From Castellaniella caeni NBRC 101664 (GTDB taxonomy: Bacteria > Pseudomonadota > Gammaproteobacteria > Burkholderiales > Burkholderiaceae_B): 64,000 bases of DNA. Positions within the stretch are counted from its first letter, which is position 1. Every line of letters starts with the position of its first letter. The translations under genes and the position numbers were made by a program. The DNA is taken from positions 1 through 64,000 of the forward strand of contig NZ_BCWN01000007.1 in the NCBI RefSeq assembly GCF_001592225.1, read 5' to 3'. Shown here one piece after another: positions 1 through 9,646 of the stretch. The notes under the pieces were generated by a model. The model was not told where the DNA came from. It made no database searches and saw nothing but the letters and a program-made list of their open reading frames with translations.

Positions 1-72
1 GCAACGCAGTATGGGCTGTGCAGACGCCAAATTTAAGTACGAGTATTAACCGAACAGCACACTAACCCGTTA

Positions 73-108
73 CCGGCCAGGGGCTGAAACTCAACGGCGC
101 GTGGCCGG
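73..108 (-). terminator. Weak hairpin after the RNA methyltransferase gene
   Basis: Arms CCGGCCA (73-79) and TGGCCGG (102-108) are perfect inverted repeats starting seven bases past the stop codon of the minus-strand methyltransferase gene. The loop is long (22 nt) and no T tract follows on the minus strand, so this is at best a weak or Rho-assisted end. Nothing else is recognisable in the first 114 bases. Confidence 0.25.
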
Positions 109-114
109 GCCTTG

Positions 115-927
115 CTACACGCCCAGCGGGCACGTTTGCTGGCGGCGCTGCTCGAACAGGCAGATGGCCGCGGCGGCGGCCACATTGAGCGACTCCACCC
201 CGGCGGACTGCGGAATGTGCACGCGCCAGTCGGCGCCTTGCAACAACGCGGGCGCCACACCCCGGCCCTCGTTACCAAACAGCCAGGCGCATGGTGCGCG
301 CAAGTCCAACCGGTACAAAGAACGTGCCTGTTCCAGCGTGGTGGCGGCCAGCGGGATGTCGAGCCGCGCGCGCAGCGCCGACAGATCGACCCGCTCGTGT
401 ACCTGCAGGGCAAAGTGGGCGCCCTGCCCGCTTCTGAGCACCTTGGGCGACCAGGCGGCGGCACAGCCCTCGGAAAGAAAAGCCGCTGTCAGGCCGGCTG
501 CGGCGGCGGTGCGCAGCAAGGTGCCCAGATTGCCCGGATCCTGCACCCGATCCAGCCACAGACAGCCCTCGGTCACGCGCGCGGGCATCGCGGGCACCGG
601 CACGTCCACCAGGAAGAACACCGCCGGGCCATGCTCGACTTGCGACAGCACGCGGGCCAGATGGTCTTCGACCACCACGCGCCGCACCGTCTCGCAAGCG
701 CTCCACAGCGGCTTGATCCAGCCAGGCGACTGCGCCTGAAACCCCTCGCTGACAATCAGCGCCAGGGGCACGCCGTAGCGCTCGAACCAGGCGCGGCACA
801 GGTGCTCGCCTTCGAGCAGCACGCGCGTCTCGCGGTTGCCCGGGCGGCCTTGCGCCAGGCGCAGCCACAGACGGTAGTCGGGGTTGTCCCGCGAGGCGAT
901 GTGGCGTACCGAGATAGGCTGGGTCAT
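115..927 (-). CDS. TrmH/SpoU-family RNA 2'-O-methyltransferase
   Basis: A 270-residue SPOUT-class methyltransferase that would transfer a methyl group from S-adenosylmethionine to a ribose 2'-OH in rRNA or tRNA. The three SpoU motifs are visible in order: NLGTLLRTAAAAGL, LFGNEGRGV (the N-E-G-x-G knot motif) and a C-terminal PQSAGVESLNVAAAAAI. An N-terminal substrate-binding extension precedes the knot domain, as in TsnR-like and RlmB-like proteins. The start at 927 is the first ATG that leaves the conserved region intact; an upstream in-frame extension is basic low-complexity sequence overlapping the rnhB 3' end and is unlikely to be translated. It is the last gene of the lpx/rnhB block. The exact RNA target cannot be read from the sequence. 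Confidence 0.9.
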   Translation of the reverse strand: MTQPISVRHIASRDNPDYRLWLRLAQGRPGNRETRVLLEGEHLCRAWFERYGVPLALIVSEGFQAQSPGWIKPLWSACETVRRVVVEDHLARVLSQVEHGPAVFFLVDVPVPAMPARVTEGCLWLDRVQDPGNLGTLLRTAAAAGLTAAFLSEGCAAAWSPKVLRSGQGAHFALQVHERVDLSALRARLDIPLAATTLEQARSLYRLDLRAPCAWLFGNEGRGVAPALLQGADWRVHIPQSAGVESLNVAAAAAICLFEQRRQQTCPLGV

Positions 928-980
928 GAGCAAAGTGCACCGGTCAAAAGGAATCGAACGAAAGGGATCGGGCCGCGTGA

Positions 981-1661
981 TCAGGCGGGGATGCCGCGCG
1001 CGGGGCCGTCCAGCAGGCGGCGCACGGGCGCGAAGCTGCGCCGGTGCGCCGGGCACGGCCCGAATTCGGCCAGGCGGGCCAGGTGCAGCGCCGTGCCATA
1101 GCCCTTGTGCTGGTCAAAGGCATAGTGTGGATACAGGGCGTGCAGGCGCAGGCAATCGGCGTCGCGCGCGGTCTTGGCCAGGATCGAGGCCGCCGAGATG
1201 GCCGCCACCAGGGCGTCGCCCCCCACCACGGCCTGCGCGGCGCACGGCAGGCCTGCGGGCAGGCGGTTGCCGTCCACCAGAATTTTCGTGGGCGGGCTGG
1301 GCAAGGCCAGGCAGGCCTGGCGCATGGCCAGCAAGGTGGCCTGCAGGATGTTGAGCTGGTCGATCTGCTCGACGCCGACCTGGGCGATGGCCCAGGCCAG
1401 GGATCGCTGGCGGATTTCGTCGGCCAGGCGCTCGCGTGTGCGCGCACCGAGTTTTTTGGAATCGGCCAGCCCGGCGATCGGCTGCGCGGGGTCGAGAATG
1501 ACCGCCGCCGCAAAGACCGGGCCCGCCAGCGGGCCACGGCCTGCTTCGTCCACCCCGGCCACCCAGGTGCTCGCCGACGACCGGATCGTGGGCGAGCGAC
1601 CGCCCCACTCGACGCGTGGTTCGGGCGCGAACAGATCAGCTTGCATGGCCGTGGCAGACAT
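981..1661 (-). CDS. rnhB: Ribonuclease HII
   Basis: Cleaves the RNA strand of RNA-DNA hybrids and removes misincorporated ribonucleotides. The family signature [10 protein letters not shown] lies near residues 34-43, with the first two catalytic acids Asp38 and Glu39; later acids fall in DGNRLPAG and [10 protein letters not shown]. At 226 aa it is slightly longer than the 198-residue E. coli enzyme because of an N-terminal extension. The chosen ATG at 1661 overlaps the lpxB stop; an ATG at 1646 is equally plausible because neither has a strong ribosome binding site. lpxA-lpxB-rnhB adjacency is the usual proteobacterial arrangement and supports co-transcription. Confidence 0.93.
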   Translation of the reverse strand: MSATAMQADLFAPEPRVEWGGRSPTIRSSASTWVAGVDEAGRGPLAGPVFAAAVILDPAQPIAGLADSKKLGARTRERLADEIRQRSLAWAIAQVGVEQIDQLNILQATLLAMRQACLALPSPPTKILVDGNRLPAGLPCAAQAVVGGDALVAAISAASILAKTARDADCLRLHALYPHYAFDQHKGYGTALHLARLAEFGPCPAHRRSFAPVRRLLDGPARGIPA

Positions 1662-2847
1662 CGAGAATCGCCTGTGCCGCCAGGCCGGGGGTATCCCGGC
1701 TGAGCGTGGCGTGCAGGCGCGCAAAGCGTTCGGCCACGACGGCGGCCCGAGCGCTGTCGCTCAGGGCTGCCCACGTGTGTTCCGCCAGGGCTGCAGGGGT
1801 CGCCGCCTCTTGCAGCAGTTCGGGCACGACGAAGTCGCGCTCGAGGATGTTGGGCAGGCCCACCCAGGGCAGGCTGGGCGCATTCTGGCCCGATTTCCAC
1901 GCCATCAGGCGTCGCATCCAGGGCGTGATGGCATAGGCGATGACCAGGGGGCGCTTGAAGAGCGCCGCTTCGAGCGTGGCCGTGCCGCTGGCGACCAGCA
2001 CGGCATCGGCGGCCTCCATGGCGTGCCAGGCGATGGGCCAGGTCTGCGACGGCAGCCCGTCGGCGCGCGCGGCGGCCGGGCCGGGCAGCGCCGACCATAC
2101 CTGGCAGCGCGCCAACGGATGCAGCGCCAGGATCGCCTCGAACTGCGTCCGGCGCGCGGCATTGACCACCGGCACCACAATCCGCAGATCGGGGTCTTGC
2201 GTCTGCAGCTGTTGGGCGGCTTGCAGGAAGCGCGGCGCCAGCAGGCGGATTTCGGACTCGCGGCTGCCCGGCATCAGGGCCAGCACCCGGGCGGTGGGTT
2301 CGAGCCCGAGCGCGCGGCGCGCGGCGGCCCGGTCGGGTTGTCGGGGGATGAGCTCGGCCAACGGATGGCCGACGTAGGTGACCGGCACCCCTTCTTTTTG
2401 GTAGAGCTCGACCTCGAAGGGGAACAGCACGAGCATGTGCGAGACCGCCCGGCGAATCTGATGGATGCGCTCGTAGCGCCAGGCCCAGATGGACGGCCCG
2501 ACGAAGTGCACCGTGGGGATCCCGGCGGCGCGCACTTTTTCTTCGAGGCGCAGGTTGAAGTCGGGCGCATCGACACCGACGAAGACGTCGGGGCGCTGCG
2601 CCAGCACGCGGCGCCGCGTGTCGCGCCAGGTGCGCAGCAGGCGCGGCGCGTGGCGCAAGGCATCGACATAGCCGAACACCGACAGCGCATCCATGGGATG
2701 CCAGGCCTGGAAACCGCTGCGCGCCATGGCCGGGCCGCCGATGCCGGCGGTCTGCGTGGCCGGGTCGCGCGCCAGTAGCCCCGCGATCATCCGGGCAGCC
2801 AGCAGATCGCCGGAGGGTTCACCGGCGACGATGGCCGCCCGGATCAT
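1636..2847 (-). CDS. lpxB: Lipid-A-disaccharide synthase
   Basis: Glycosyltransferase (GT19) that joins UDP-diacylglucosamine to lipid X to form the lipid A disaccharide at the inner face of the inner membrane. The protein is 403 aa (E. coli 382) and opens with [17 protein letters not shown], the conserved amino end; VGHPLAELI and [15 protein letters not shown] are family landmarks. The start at 2847 overlaps the lpxA stop in an ATGA junction, so translation is probably coupled. It sits directly after lpxA, as expected for the Raetz pathway cluster. Confidence 0.96.
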   Translation of the reverse strand: MIRAAIVAGEPSGDLLAARMIAGLLARDPATQTAGIGGPAMARSGFQAWHPMDALSVFGYVDALRHAPRLLRTWRDTRRRVLAQRPDVFVGVDAPDFNLRLEEKVRAAGIPTVHFVGPSIWAWRYERIHQIRRAVSHMLVLFPFEVELYQKEGVPVTYVGHPLAELIPRQPDRAAARRALGLEPTARVLALMPGSRESEIRLLAPRFLQAAQQLQTQDPDLRIVVPVVNAARRTQFEAILALHPLARCQVWSALPGPAAARADGLPSQTWPIAWHAMEAADAVLVASGTATLEAALFKRPLVIAYAITPWMRRLMAWKSGQNAPSLPWVGLPNILERDFVVPELLQEAATPAALAEHTWAALSDSARAAVVAERFARLHATLSRDTPGLAAQAILDVCHGHAS

Positions 2848-3644
2848 GGCCGGACGATGCCGCGGCTGGAGGCGCGCAGGAAGTCGAGCAGCGTCTGCAG
2901 GGCGGCGGCCTCGGCGGGATGCTGGGACTGCAGCCCGGCCAGGGCCTCGATGGCCTGCTCGATGTTGAGCTGGCGGCGGTACAGCACCTTGTAGGCTTCT
3001 TTCAGCACCTGGATGTCGGCGGGCGTGTAGCCGCGGCGGCTCAGCCCTTCGGAATTGATGCCCACCGGGCGGAAGGAATCGCCCGCGCCGATCATGTAGG
3101 GCGGCACGTCCTGGCGCACCGAGCTGGTGCCGCCGATCATGGCGTGCGCGCCAATGCGCACGAACTGGTGCACCGCCGACAGGCCGCCCACGATCGCCCA
3201 GTCGCCGATGTGGATGTGTCCCGCGAGCTGCACGCTGTTGGCGATGACGATGTGGCTGCCCAGCTGGCAATCATGGGCGATGTGCACGTAGGCCATGATC
3301 CAGTTGTCGTCGCCCAGGCGGGTGGTGCCGATGTCCTGGACGGTGCCCGTGTTGACCGTGACGAACTCGCGAAAGGTGTTGCCCGCGCCGATTTCCAGCC
3401 CGGTGGGTTCGCCCTGGTATTTCTTGTCTTGCGGAATGCCGCCGATCGAGCAGAAGCGGTAGAAGTGATTGTCGGGGCCGATGCGGGTATGCCCGTCGAT
3501 CACGCAATGCGCGCCGATGCGCGTGCGTGCGCCCACGCGCACGTGCGCGCCCACGAGGCTGTAGGGCCCCACGCTGACGTCGTCTTCCAGCTCGGCGCCG
3601 GGGGCGATGATGGCCGTCGGGTGAATCTGCGCAGCCGCCATCAT
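2844..3644 (-). CDS. lpxA: UDP-N-acetylglucosamine acyltransferase
   Basis: First step of lipid A synthesis: transfers a 3-hydroxyacyl chain from ACP to UDP-GlcNAc. The 266-residue protein is mostly left-handed beta-helix hexapeptide repeats ([29 protein letters not shown]), with the catalytic histidine region [12 protein letters not shown]. Two tandem ATGs exist (3644 and 3641). A GGAGGA tract lies immediately upstream, too close to the first ATG for normal spacing, so the second may be the one used; the first overlaps the fabZ stop. Chain length of the acyl donor cannot be judged by eye. Confidence 0.96.
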   Translation of the reverse strand: MMAAAQIHPTAIIAPGAELEDDVSVGPYSLVGAHVRVGARTRIGAHCVIDGHTRIGPDNHFYRFCSIGGIPQDKKYQGEPTGLEIGAGNTFREFVTVNTGTVQDIGTTRLGDDNWIMAYVHIAHDCQLGSHIVIANSVQLAGHIHIGDWAIVGGLSAVHQFVRIGAHAMIGGTSSVRQDVPPYMIGAGDSFRPVGINSEGLSRRGYTPADIQVLKEAYKVLYRRQLNIEQAIEALAGLQSQHPAEAAALQTLLDFLRASSRGIVRP

Positions 3645-4093
3645 TCCTCCAGGATGCGCACCGCACACATGATTTTGGCTTCGGCGGCGATGTGGTCGTC
3701 CACCTTGGCGACCGCCGTGTACTTGCAGATGGAGCGGCTGAGCTTGTCGGCCGAGACTTCCATGCGCAGCGTATCGCCGGGCACGACCGGGCGGCGGAAG
3801 CGCGCGCCATCGACGCCCACCAGGTAATAGGCGACCTTGGTGCTGACCAGGTTGGGCGCACCGGCGTCGGCAAAGGAGAACAAGGCGGCGGCCTGGGCCA
3901 GCGCCTCGATGATGAGCACCCCGGGCATCACCGGATGGTGGGCGAAGTGCCCCTGGAAAAACGGTTCGTTGTAGGTGACATTCTTGATGGCCACGATGCT
4001 CTTGCCAGGGTCCATCTCCAGAACGCGGTCTACGAGCAGCATCGGCTGGCGATGCGGCAAGCGCTCCATGATGTCTTTGATGTCGAGTTCCAT
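3641..4093 (-). CDS. fabZ: 3-hydroxyacyl-ACP dehydratase FabZ
   Basis: Dehydrates 3-hydroxyacyl-ACP in fatty acid elongation and competes with LpxA/LpxD for the same 3-hydroxyacyl-ACP pool, which explains its place among the lpx genes. 150 aa, the normal length. The hot-dog fold active site is visible: His49 in [14 protein letters not shown] and Glu63 in [11 protein letters not shown]. The start codon shares one base with the lpxD stop (TAATG) and the stop overlaps the lpxA start, so the gene is tightly coupled on both sides. Confidence 0.97.
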   Translation of the reverse strand: MELDIKDIMERLPHRQPMLLVDRVLEMDPGKSIVAIKNVTYNEPFFQGHFAHHPVMPGVLIIEALAQAAALFSFADAGAPNLVSTKVAYYLVGVDGARFRRPVVPGDTLRMEVSADKLSRSICKYTAVAKVDDHIAAEAKIMCAVRILEE

Positions 4094-5229
4094 TATCGTG
4101 TGTCCTGCTTGTTATGTGTTGGCTGCCCGCTCGCGGCGGCCCGCTCTGCCGAGCGCACGCGCTTGCGCAGCTGCGCCAATTGGCCGATCACTGCGGCATT
4201 ATGTTGCCAGGCGGTGTGTTCAGCCACCGGGAATACCCCCGTATAGCGTCCCGGCTTGAGAATATCGGACGTCACGGCAGTACCGCCGGAGATGTGTACG
4301 TCGTCCGCGAGCGTGAGATGGCCGCCGAACATGGCCGCGCCGCCGATGACGCAGCGCTTGCCCATGGTGGTGGAGCCGGCCACGCCGACGCAGGCCGCCA
4401 TGGCGGTATGGTCGCCGATCTGGCAGTTGTGCCCGATCATGATCTGGTTGTCGAGCTTGACGCCATTGCCCAGCACCGTGTCTTCGATGGCACCGCGATC
4501 GACGGTGGTGTTGGCGCCGATCTCGACGTCGTCGCCCAGTCGCACCCCGCCGAGCTGGGCGATCTTGGCCCAGGCGCCCGGCGTGCGCGGATCGGGCGCA
4601 AAGCCAAAACCATCGGCCCCCAGCACCACGCCGGCGTGCAGGATGGCGCGCGCGCCCACGCGCACCCCGTGATACAGGGTGACGTGCGCGTGCAGCAGGC
4701 TGTCGCGGCCGATGTCGCAATCGGGCCCGATGACACAGCCTGCGCCGATGCGCGTGCCGGCGCCGATGCGACAGCCGGATTCGATGATGGCCAGCGGCCC
4801 GACGTGTACCCCGGCTTCGAGCGTGGCGTCGGCGGCAACGACGGCGCTGGGATGGATGCCTTGCGGCAGATTGGCCAGGCGATGCTGGTCAAACCACTGC
4901 GCCAGCAGCGCGTACAGCAGATACGGCTGGGCGCACAGTACGACGGCCCAGTCGACCGGGCCCGGATGCTGCGCCTGAAAGGCCTGCCAGTCTTCCGGGC
5001 GCAGGATGACGGCCCCTGCGCGACAGCCCCGCAGCTGGTCGGCCAGGCGCGGGTTGGACAGAAAACTGATTTCGCTGCCGCCCGCCGCCGTGAGCGAGCC
5101 CAGGCCGGCGATGCGCAGCGTATCGGCGCCGGGCGCGTTGGTGATCTTGCACCCCAGGCCGACCGAATCCGCGCGCTGCAAGAGCTGCGGCAACACCGGA
5201 GCCCGATCGGGCGCAAGCAACACCGGCAT
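4093..5229 (-). CDS. lpxD: UDP-3-O-acyl-glucosamine N-acyltransferase
   Basis: Third step of lipid A synthesis, N-acylating UDP-3-O-acylglucosamine. 378 aa, somewhat longer than the 341-residue E. coli enzyme. The N-terminal uridine-binding domain carries [13 protein letters not shown]; the rest is hexapeptide-repeat beta-helix ([20 protein letters not shown]) with the catalytic-loop region [22 protein letters not shown]-terminal alpha-helical tail ends the protein. Only 6 bases separate it from the upstream skp stop. Confidence 0.96.
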   Translation of the reverse strand: MPVLLAPDRAPVLPQLLQRADSVGLGCKITNAPGADTLRIAGLGSLTAAGGSEISFLSNPRLADQLRGCRAGAVILRPEDWQAFQAQHPGPVDWAVVLCAQPYLLYALLAQWFDQHRLANLPQGIHPSAVVAADATLEAGVHVGPLAIIESGCRIGAGTRIGAGCVIGPDCDIGRDSLLHAHVTLYHGVRVGARAILHAGVVLGADGFGFAPDPRTPGAWAKIAQLGGVRLGDDVEIGANTTVDRGAIEDTVLGNGVKLDNQIMIGHNCQIGDHTAMAACVGVAGSTTMGKRCVIGGAAMFGGHLTLADDVHISGGTAVTSDILKPGRYTGVFPVAEHTAWQHNAAVIGQLAQLRKRVRSAERAAASGQPTHNKQDTR

Positions 5230-5235
5230 GGGAAA

Positions 5236-5787
5236 TCAACCGCCCAGGGCCTTGATGACCTGATCGGTGATATCGACGCGCGGACTGACGGTGACGGCGT
5301 CCTGGATGATCAGGTCGTAATTTTGCTGTTCGGCAATTTTCTTGATGGCCGCATCCGCCTTCTCGACGATGGCGGAGAATTCTTCGTTGCGGCGGCGGTT
5401 GAAGTCTTCCTGGAATTCGCGACGCTTGCGTTGCAGGTCGGAATCCATGTCTTGCAACTGACGCTGACGCTTGATGCGGTCGGCCTCGGCCAGCACGGGC
5501 GCGTCTTTGTCGAGCTTCTGGGCCTGTGCGCGCAAGCTGTCGGAGAGTTTTTGCAGATCTTGGTCGCGCTTCTTGAATTCGGCCTCGATTTTCGACTGGG
5601 CCGCCTTGGCCGGCTTGGAATCGCGCAGGATGCGCTCGGTGCTGACAAAGCCGATCTTGGTGCCCTGGGCGTACGACGGCACGACGAACAGCGCCCCCAG
5701 CCCGATCGCAGCAGCCACGGCCAAGGTGCGGTGACCACGGACGGCGCGTTGCGCCAAAGTTGAAACATTCAAACCTGTAAGACTCAT
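5236..5787 (-). CDS. skp: Periplasmic chaperone Skp/OmpH
   Basis: A 183-residue periplasmic chaperone that holds unfolded outer-membrane proteins for the BAM complex. An extended N-terminal signal region ends near VVPSYA-QG; the mature part starts TKIGFVSTERIL, typical of the family, and continues as a highly charged coiled coil (residues about 60-150) that would form the tentacles. The C-terminal YDLIIQDAVTV strand returns to the body domain. It lies between bamA and lpxD, the usual order. The first ATG (5787) is about 20 residues ahead of the hydrophobic core; a shorter start cannot be excluded. Confidence 0.93.
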   Translation of the reverse strand: MSLTGLNVSTLAQRAVRGHRTLAVAAAIGLGALFVVPSYAQGTKIGFVSTERILRDSKPAKAAQSKIEAEFKKRDQDLQKLSDSLRAQAQKLDKDAPVLAEADRIKRQRQLQDMDSDLQRKRREFQEDFNRRRNEEFSAIVEKADAAIKKIAEQQNYDLIIQDAVTVSPRVDITDQVIKALGG

Positions 5788-5852
5788 GATGTAAAAACCA
5801 CCTGCGGTGAACGCTGCGAAAAAATGGTTATTGTGCCACTAAAAAATGGGAA

Positions 5853-8225
5853 TCAGAAACCCGTGCCGATCTGGAACTGGAAGATTTGCTTTTGGTCACC
5901 TTCCTTGGCGTTGAGCGGGCGCCCGAAGGACAGCTGCAACGGCCCGAGGGGGGATTCCCAGGACAGCCCCACCCCGGCGGAGTATTTCCAGCCGCAGGGG
6001 TCGGCCACCTGGCCGTACTGGCCGTTGGCGCAGGGCGAACCGTCGGTGGTGGTGACCTGGCCGATGTCGCTGAACATGAACCAGCGCAGGGTGCGGTCGC
6101 GCGAGGCGCCCGGGAACGGCAGGTACAGCTGCACGTTGCCAACGATGCGCCGCGAGCCCCCCAGGTAGGTGTCGGTGAGGCTGTCGCGCGGCCCCAGCGA
6201 CGCGCCCTCGTAGCCACGCACCGAACCGATGCCGCCCGCATACATGTTCTTGATGACCGGGAAGGCCTTGCCGCCACTGCCGTAGGTCTTGGCCCAGTCG
6301 GCCTGGCCGTTGAGCGCCAGCGTGAAGGAGCGGCCCAGCGGCCAGTAGAACTGCTGCTGCCCGCTGAGTTTGTAGTATTTCAGGTCCAGCGTGGAGATGT
6401 CGGCCGATACGCGGCTGTAGCTGCCCTTGTGCGGCGCGAGCGCACTGTCGCGGGTGTCTTTGGCCCAGCCCAGGCTGAAGATGGCGGCGTTGGTGGTGTC
6501 GCCGTACTGCTGGACGAAATCTTGATAGGCCAGCGGCGCCGGATTGACCGACAGGTCGGTGCCCATCGTCATGTCGTGCAGCGAGTTGCGTTCGAACGTG
6601 CCGCCGGCGAAGATGCGGTCGGTTTCTGAAATGGGCACGCCGAAGTTCAGCCCCAGGCCCATGGATTCGACCGAGTACCAGCCCAGCGAACCGCTGTCGG
6701 AGACGTCGTACGGCGTGGTGCGGCGGTAGTACAGCGACGTGGTCTTGCTGATGCCGTCTTGCGTCCAGTAGGGGTTGGTGTGCGAGATGACCGCCGCCCG
6801 GTTGGTCTTGCTGGTGTTGACGTTGAGCGACAGCGAGTTGCCGCTGCCAAAGACGTTGTCCTGGCTGATGCCCGCCGACAGCATGAGCTTGTCGGTGGAA
6901 CCGTAGCCCAGGCCCAGGCTGATCATGCCGGTGGGTTTTTCCTTGACATCGACATCGACGTCCACCTGGTCGGGCGAGCCGGGCACCGGCTCGGTCTTGA
7001 CGTCCACGTCGCTGAAGTAACCCAGGCGATCGATGCGTTCTTTGGAGGTCTTGATGCTGGAGGAATCGTACCAGGCGGCCTCTTGCTGGCGCATTTCGCG
7101 GCGCACCACCTGGTCGCGGGTGCGCGTGTTGCCGCCCACATTGATGCGGCGCACATAGACGCGCCGCCCCGGATCGACGAAGAAGGTGAGCTTGGCCACG
7201 TGCGCGTCTTTGTCGAGCGTGGGGCTGGGGTTGACGTTGGCGAAGGCATAGCCCAGCGAACCGAGGTAGTCGGTGATGGACTTGGCCACGGCATTGGTCT
7301 TTTCGGCGGAGAAGGTCTCGCCCTCTTTCACCGTGACGAGCGGCTTGAGCTTGTCTTCGAGCCCGAGCAGATCGCCCGCCAGATCGACCGTGCCCAGCTT
7401 GTAGGGCTCGCCCTCGTGCAGCGACATGGTGATGTAGATGTTCTCGCGGTTGGGCGAAATCGTCACCTGCGGGGGTTCCATCGAAAATTCGAGGTAGCCG
7501 CGGTCGAGGTAGTACGAGCGGATGCGCTCGACGTCGCCCTCGAGTTTTTCACGCGAATACTTGTTGGTGCCGGTATACCAGGTCATGAGGCCGCCGGTGG
7601 TGAGCTGCATCTGGTCTTCGAGCGTACCCGCCGAGAAGGCCTTGTTGCCGATGAACTCGATCTTGCCGATGGTGGCGACGTCGCCCTCGAAGATGTCGAA
7701 GCTCACGCCCACGCGATTGCGCGGCAGCGGCGTGATGACCGGCGTGACCTGGACGCCATACTTGCCCTTGGACAGATACTGCTGCTTGAGTTCGAAGACG
7801 GCGCGGTCGAGCATGGCCTGGTCGAAGATGCGGCCCTGGCCGAAGCCCACCTGGGTGAGCGACTTGGTGAGCGCCTTGGCATCGAACTCGCGCATGCCGT
7901 TGAAATTGATGGAGGCGATGGTGGGACGTTCTTTGACCGACACCACCAGGACGTTGCCCCGGGCGTCGATCTTGACGTCGCTGAAAAAGCCCGTACCGTA
8001 CAGCTTCTGGATGGCGGCGGCGGCTTCTTCTTCGGTGAAGGTCTGCCCTACCTTGACGGGCAGATAGGTGAAGATCGTCCCCGGATCGACGCGCTCGATA
8101 CCCTGCACCTGGATGTCGCCGACGACAAACGGGGTGAAGGCGGCAGCCACCGCGGGAGCCAGCAAGGCCGCCAGAACCACGGGCAAAGCGCGCTTGATGA
8201 GACGAGAGTTCCGGAGAGACGACAT
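5853..8225 (-). CDS. bamA: Outer membrane protein assembly factor BamA
   Basis: Central Omp85 subunit of the outer-membrane beta-barrel assembly machine. 790 aa. A cleavable signal peptide (residues about 1-29, ending PAVAAA) is followed by POTRA repeats (VGDIQVQGIERV, ASINFNGMREF, IGKIEFIGNKAF, RRINVGGNTRT), then the 16-stranded barrel with the conserved GSVRGYEG motif of loop 6 and a terminal aromatic residue (IGTGF). Neighbours rseP upstream and skp downstream are its normal partners in the envelope operon. A 65-base gap to skp shows no clear terminator. Confidence 0.97.
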   Translation of the reverse strand: MSSLRNSRLIKRALPVVLAALLAPAVAAAFTPFVVGDIQVQGIERVDPGTIFTYLPVKVGQTFTEEEAAAAIQKLYGTGFFSDVKIDARGNVLVVSVKERPTIASINFNGMREFDAKALTKSLTQVGFGQGRIFDQAMLDRAVFELKQQYLSKGKYGVQVTPVITPLPRNRVGVSFDIFEGDVATIGKIEFIGNKAFSAGTLEDQMQLTTGGLMTWYTGTNKYSREKLEGDVERIRSYYLDRGYLEFSMEPPQVTISPNRENIYITMSLHEGEPYKLGTVDLAGDLLGLEDKLKPLVTVKEGETFSAEKTNAVAKSITDYLGSLGYAFANVNPSPTLDKDAHVAKLTFFVDPGRRVYVRRINVGGNTRTRDQVVRREMRQQEAAWYDSSSIKTSKERIDRLGYFSDVDVKTEPVPGSPDQVDVDVDVKEKPTGMISLGLGYGSTDKLMLSAGISQDNVFGSGNSLSLNVNTSKTNRAAVISHTNPYWTQDGISKTTSLYYRRTTPYDVSDSGSLGWYSVESMGLGLNFGVPISETDRIFAGGTFERNSLHDMTMGTDLSVNPAPLAYQDFVQQYGDTTNAAIFSLGWAKDTRDSALAPHKGSYSRVSADISTLDLKYYKLSGQQQFYWPLGRSFTLALNGQADWAKTYGSGGKAFPVIKNMYAGGIGSVRGYEGASLGPRDSLTDTYLGGSRRIVGNVQLYLPFPGASRDRTLRWFMFSDIGQVTTTDGSPCANGQYGQVADPCGWKYSAGVGLSWESPLGPLQLSFGRPLNAKEGDQKQIFQFQIGTGF

Positions 8226-8294
8226 CCTGGCAATCCTTTTCAGCCGTAACAGGGATAAGGGGAAAGTGATGCGCGATTGTAAGTCACAACGCGA

Positions 8295-9632
8295 TCACCT
8301 GAAAAGCCGCGAAAAATCATTGAACAAGGCCAGAAACATGAGCCCGAACACCAGGCTCATGCCGATGCGCAGGCCCGCATCACGCACCCGTTCGGAGACG
8401 GGACGCCCACCGCGCAGCGCCTCCAGCAGATAGAACAGCAGATGCCCGCCATCCAGCATGGGGATGGGCAGAAGGTTGAGAATGCCGATGCTGATGCTGA
8501 TGAGGGCGAGAAAGCTCAGGTAGGCTTCGAGGCCGACGCGCGCCGTCTGCCCGGCCACCTCGGCGATGGTCACCGGGCCGCTGACGTTGCGCCAGGATAC
8601 CGCGCCCACCACCATGCGCCCCATCATGCGCAGGGTGAAGGCGCTGGTGTCCCAGGTGCGCCGCACACCGGCCCAAAGGCTGTCGAGCGGCCCCAGCCGC
8701 ACCAGGGTCTGGGGCTGATAGGCCTCGATGAGGGCGCCGATGCGACCTTGCGTCGTGCCGTCGTCCGCGGTGACAGCCGCAGGGACGACCTGGAGCCGGA
8801 TTTGCGCCGCGCCGCGTTCGATGGTCAGGACGAGCGGCTGCCCGGCGTGCGCCTGGATGGTCTGCACGAAGCCCTGCACGGACGGCTGTGCTTGCGCGCC
8901 CACGGCCAGGATGCGGTCGCCGGACAGCAGGCCGGCCTGTTGCGCCGCCCCGCCGGGGCTCACGGCGCCCACCCGGGGCTGCGGCGCCTGCAAGACGAGC
9001 CCGGCGGCGCGCAGGGGATCAGGGCCATCGGGGCTGAGCGCCTGCGCGGGCAGGTCGAGCCGCAGGCTGCGCTCGGCGCCCTGCGCGGCACGCAGCGTGA
9101 GCGTGACCGCCCCGCCCGAGGTGAGCGGTTCGAGCAGCTGCCAGCGCGCCTGGTTCCAGGAGGCCACGGCGCGCCCGTCCACGGCCAGCACGGTGTCGCC
9201 CGCCTGCACGCCGACTTGCGCCGCCACTGAGGCGGCGGGTGGCTGGGCCAGCACGGCCACGGGTTCGTGGACGCCCCACAGGCTCAGCATCGCATAGAGG
9301 ATGGCCGCCAGGATCAGGTTGGCGGCGGGCCCGGCCAGCACCACGGCGGCGCGCTGCGCCAGGGGCTTGCCGTTGAACGCCGCCGCCCGCGTGGCGGGGT
9401 CGGCCTGTTCGGGCGCGTCGTCGAGCATCTTGACGTAGCCCCCCAGGGGGATGGCCGACAAGGCCCACTCGGTGCCCCGACGGTCGAGGCGGCGTGCCAG
9501 GATAGGCCCGAAGCCCACGGAAAAGCGCAGGATGCGCACGCCACACCAGCGCGCCACCCAATAGTGTCCCAGCTCGTGAAACGTGACGAGCAGGCCAAGG
9601 GCGAGCGCAAAGGCAAACAGGGTCAGCAGCAT
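8295..9632 (-). CDS. rseP: RIP zinc metalloprotease RseP
   Basis: Site-2 intramembrane protease that cuts anti-sigma factors (RseA in E. coli) and remnant signal peptides. 445 aa. The zinc motif HELGH (His19, Glu20, His23) lies in the first transmembrane segment; two PDZ domains occupy the middle (VGVQAGDTVLAVDGRAV and AGLLSGDRILAVGAQ), and the C-terminal LDGGHLLFYLLEALRG holds the third metal-ligand region. Start at 9632 places the first helix directly at the N terminus as in orthologues; a further-upstream TTG is less likely. Confidence 0.95.
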   Translation of the reverse strand: MLLTLFAFALALGLLVTFHELGHYWVARWCGVRILRFSVGFGPILARRLDRRGTEWALSAIPLGGYVKMLDDAPEQADPATRAAAFNGKPLAQRAAVVLAGPAANLILAAILYAMLSLWGVHEPVAVLAQPPAASVAAQVGVQAGDTVLAVDGRAVASWNQARWQLLEPLTSGGAVTLTLRAAQGAERSLRLDLPAQALSPDGPDPLRAAGLVLQAPQPRVGAVSPGGAAQQAGLLSGDRILAVGAQAQPSVQGFVQTIQAHAGQPLVLTIERGAAQIRLQVVPAAVTADDGTTQGRIGALIEAYQPQTLVRLGPLDSLWAGVRRTWDTSAFTLRMMGRMVVGAVSWRNVSGPVTIAEVAGQTARVGLEAYLSFLALISISIGILNLLPIPMLDGGHLLFYLLEALRGGRPVSERVRDAGLRIGMSLVFGLMFLALFNDFSRLFR

Positions 9633-9646
9633 GAAGAGGCAGCGGC

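Noticed and set aside
33-464. Minus-strand frame covering the start of the window
   Set aside because: It lies in a different frame of the RNA methyltransferase gene, which has intact SpoU motifs; Cys/Arg/Pro-rich composition marks it as a shadow.
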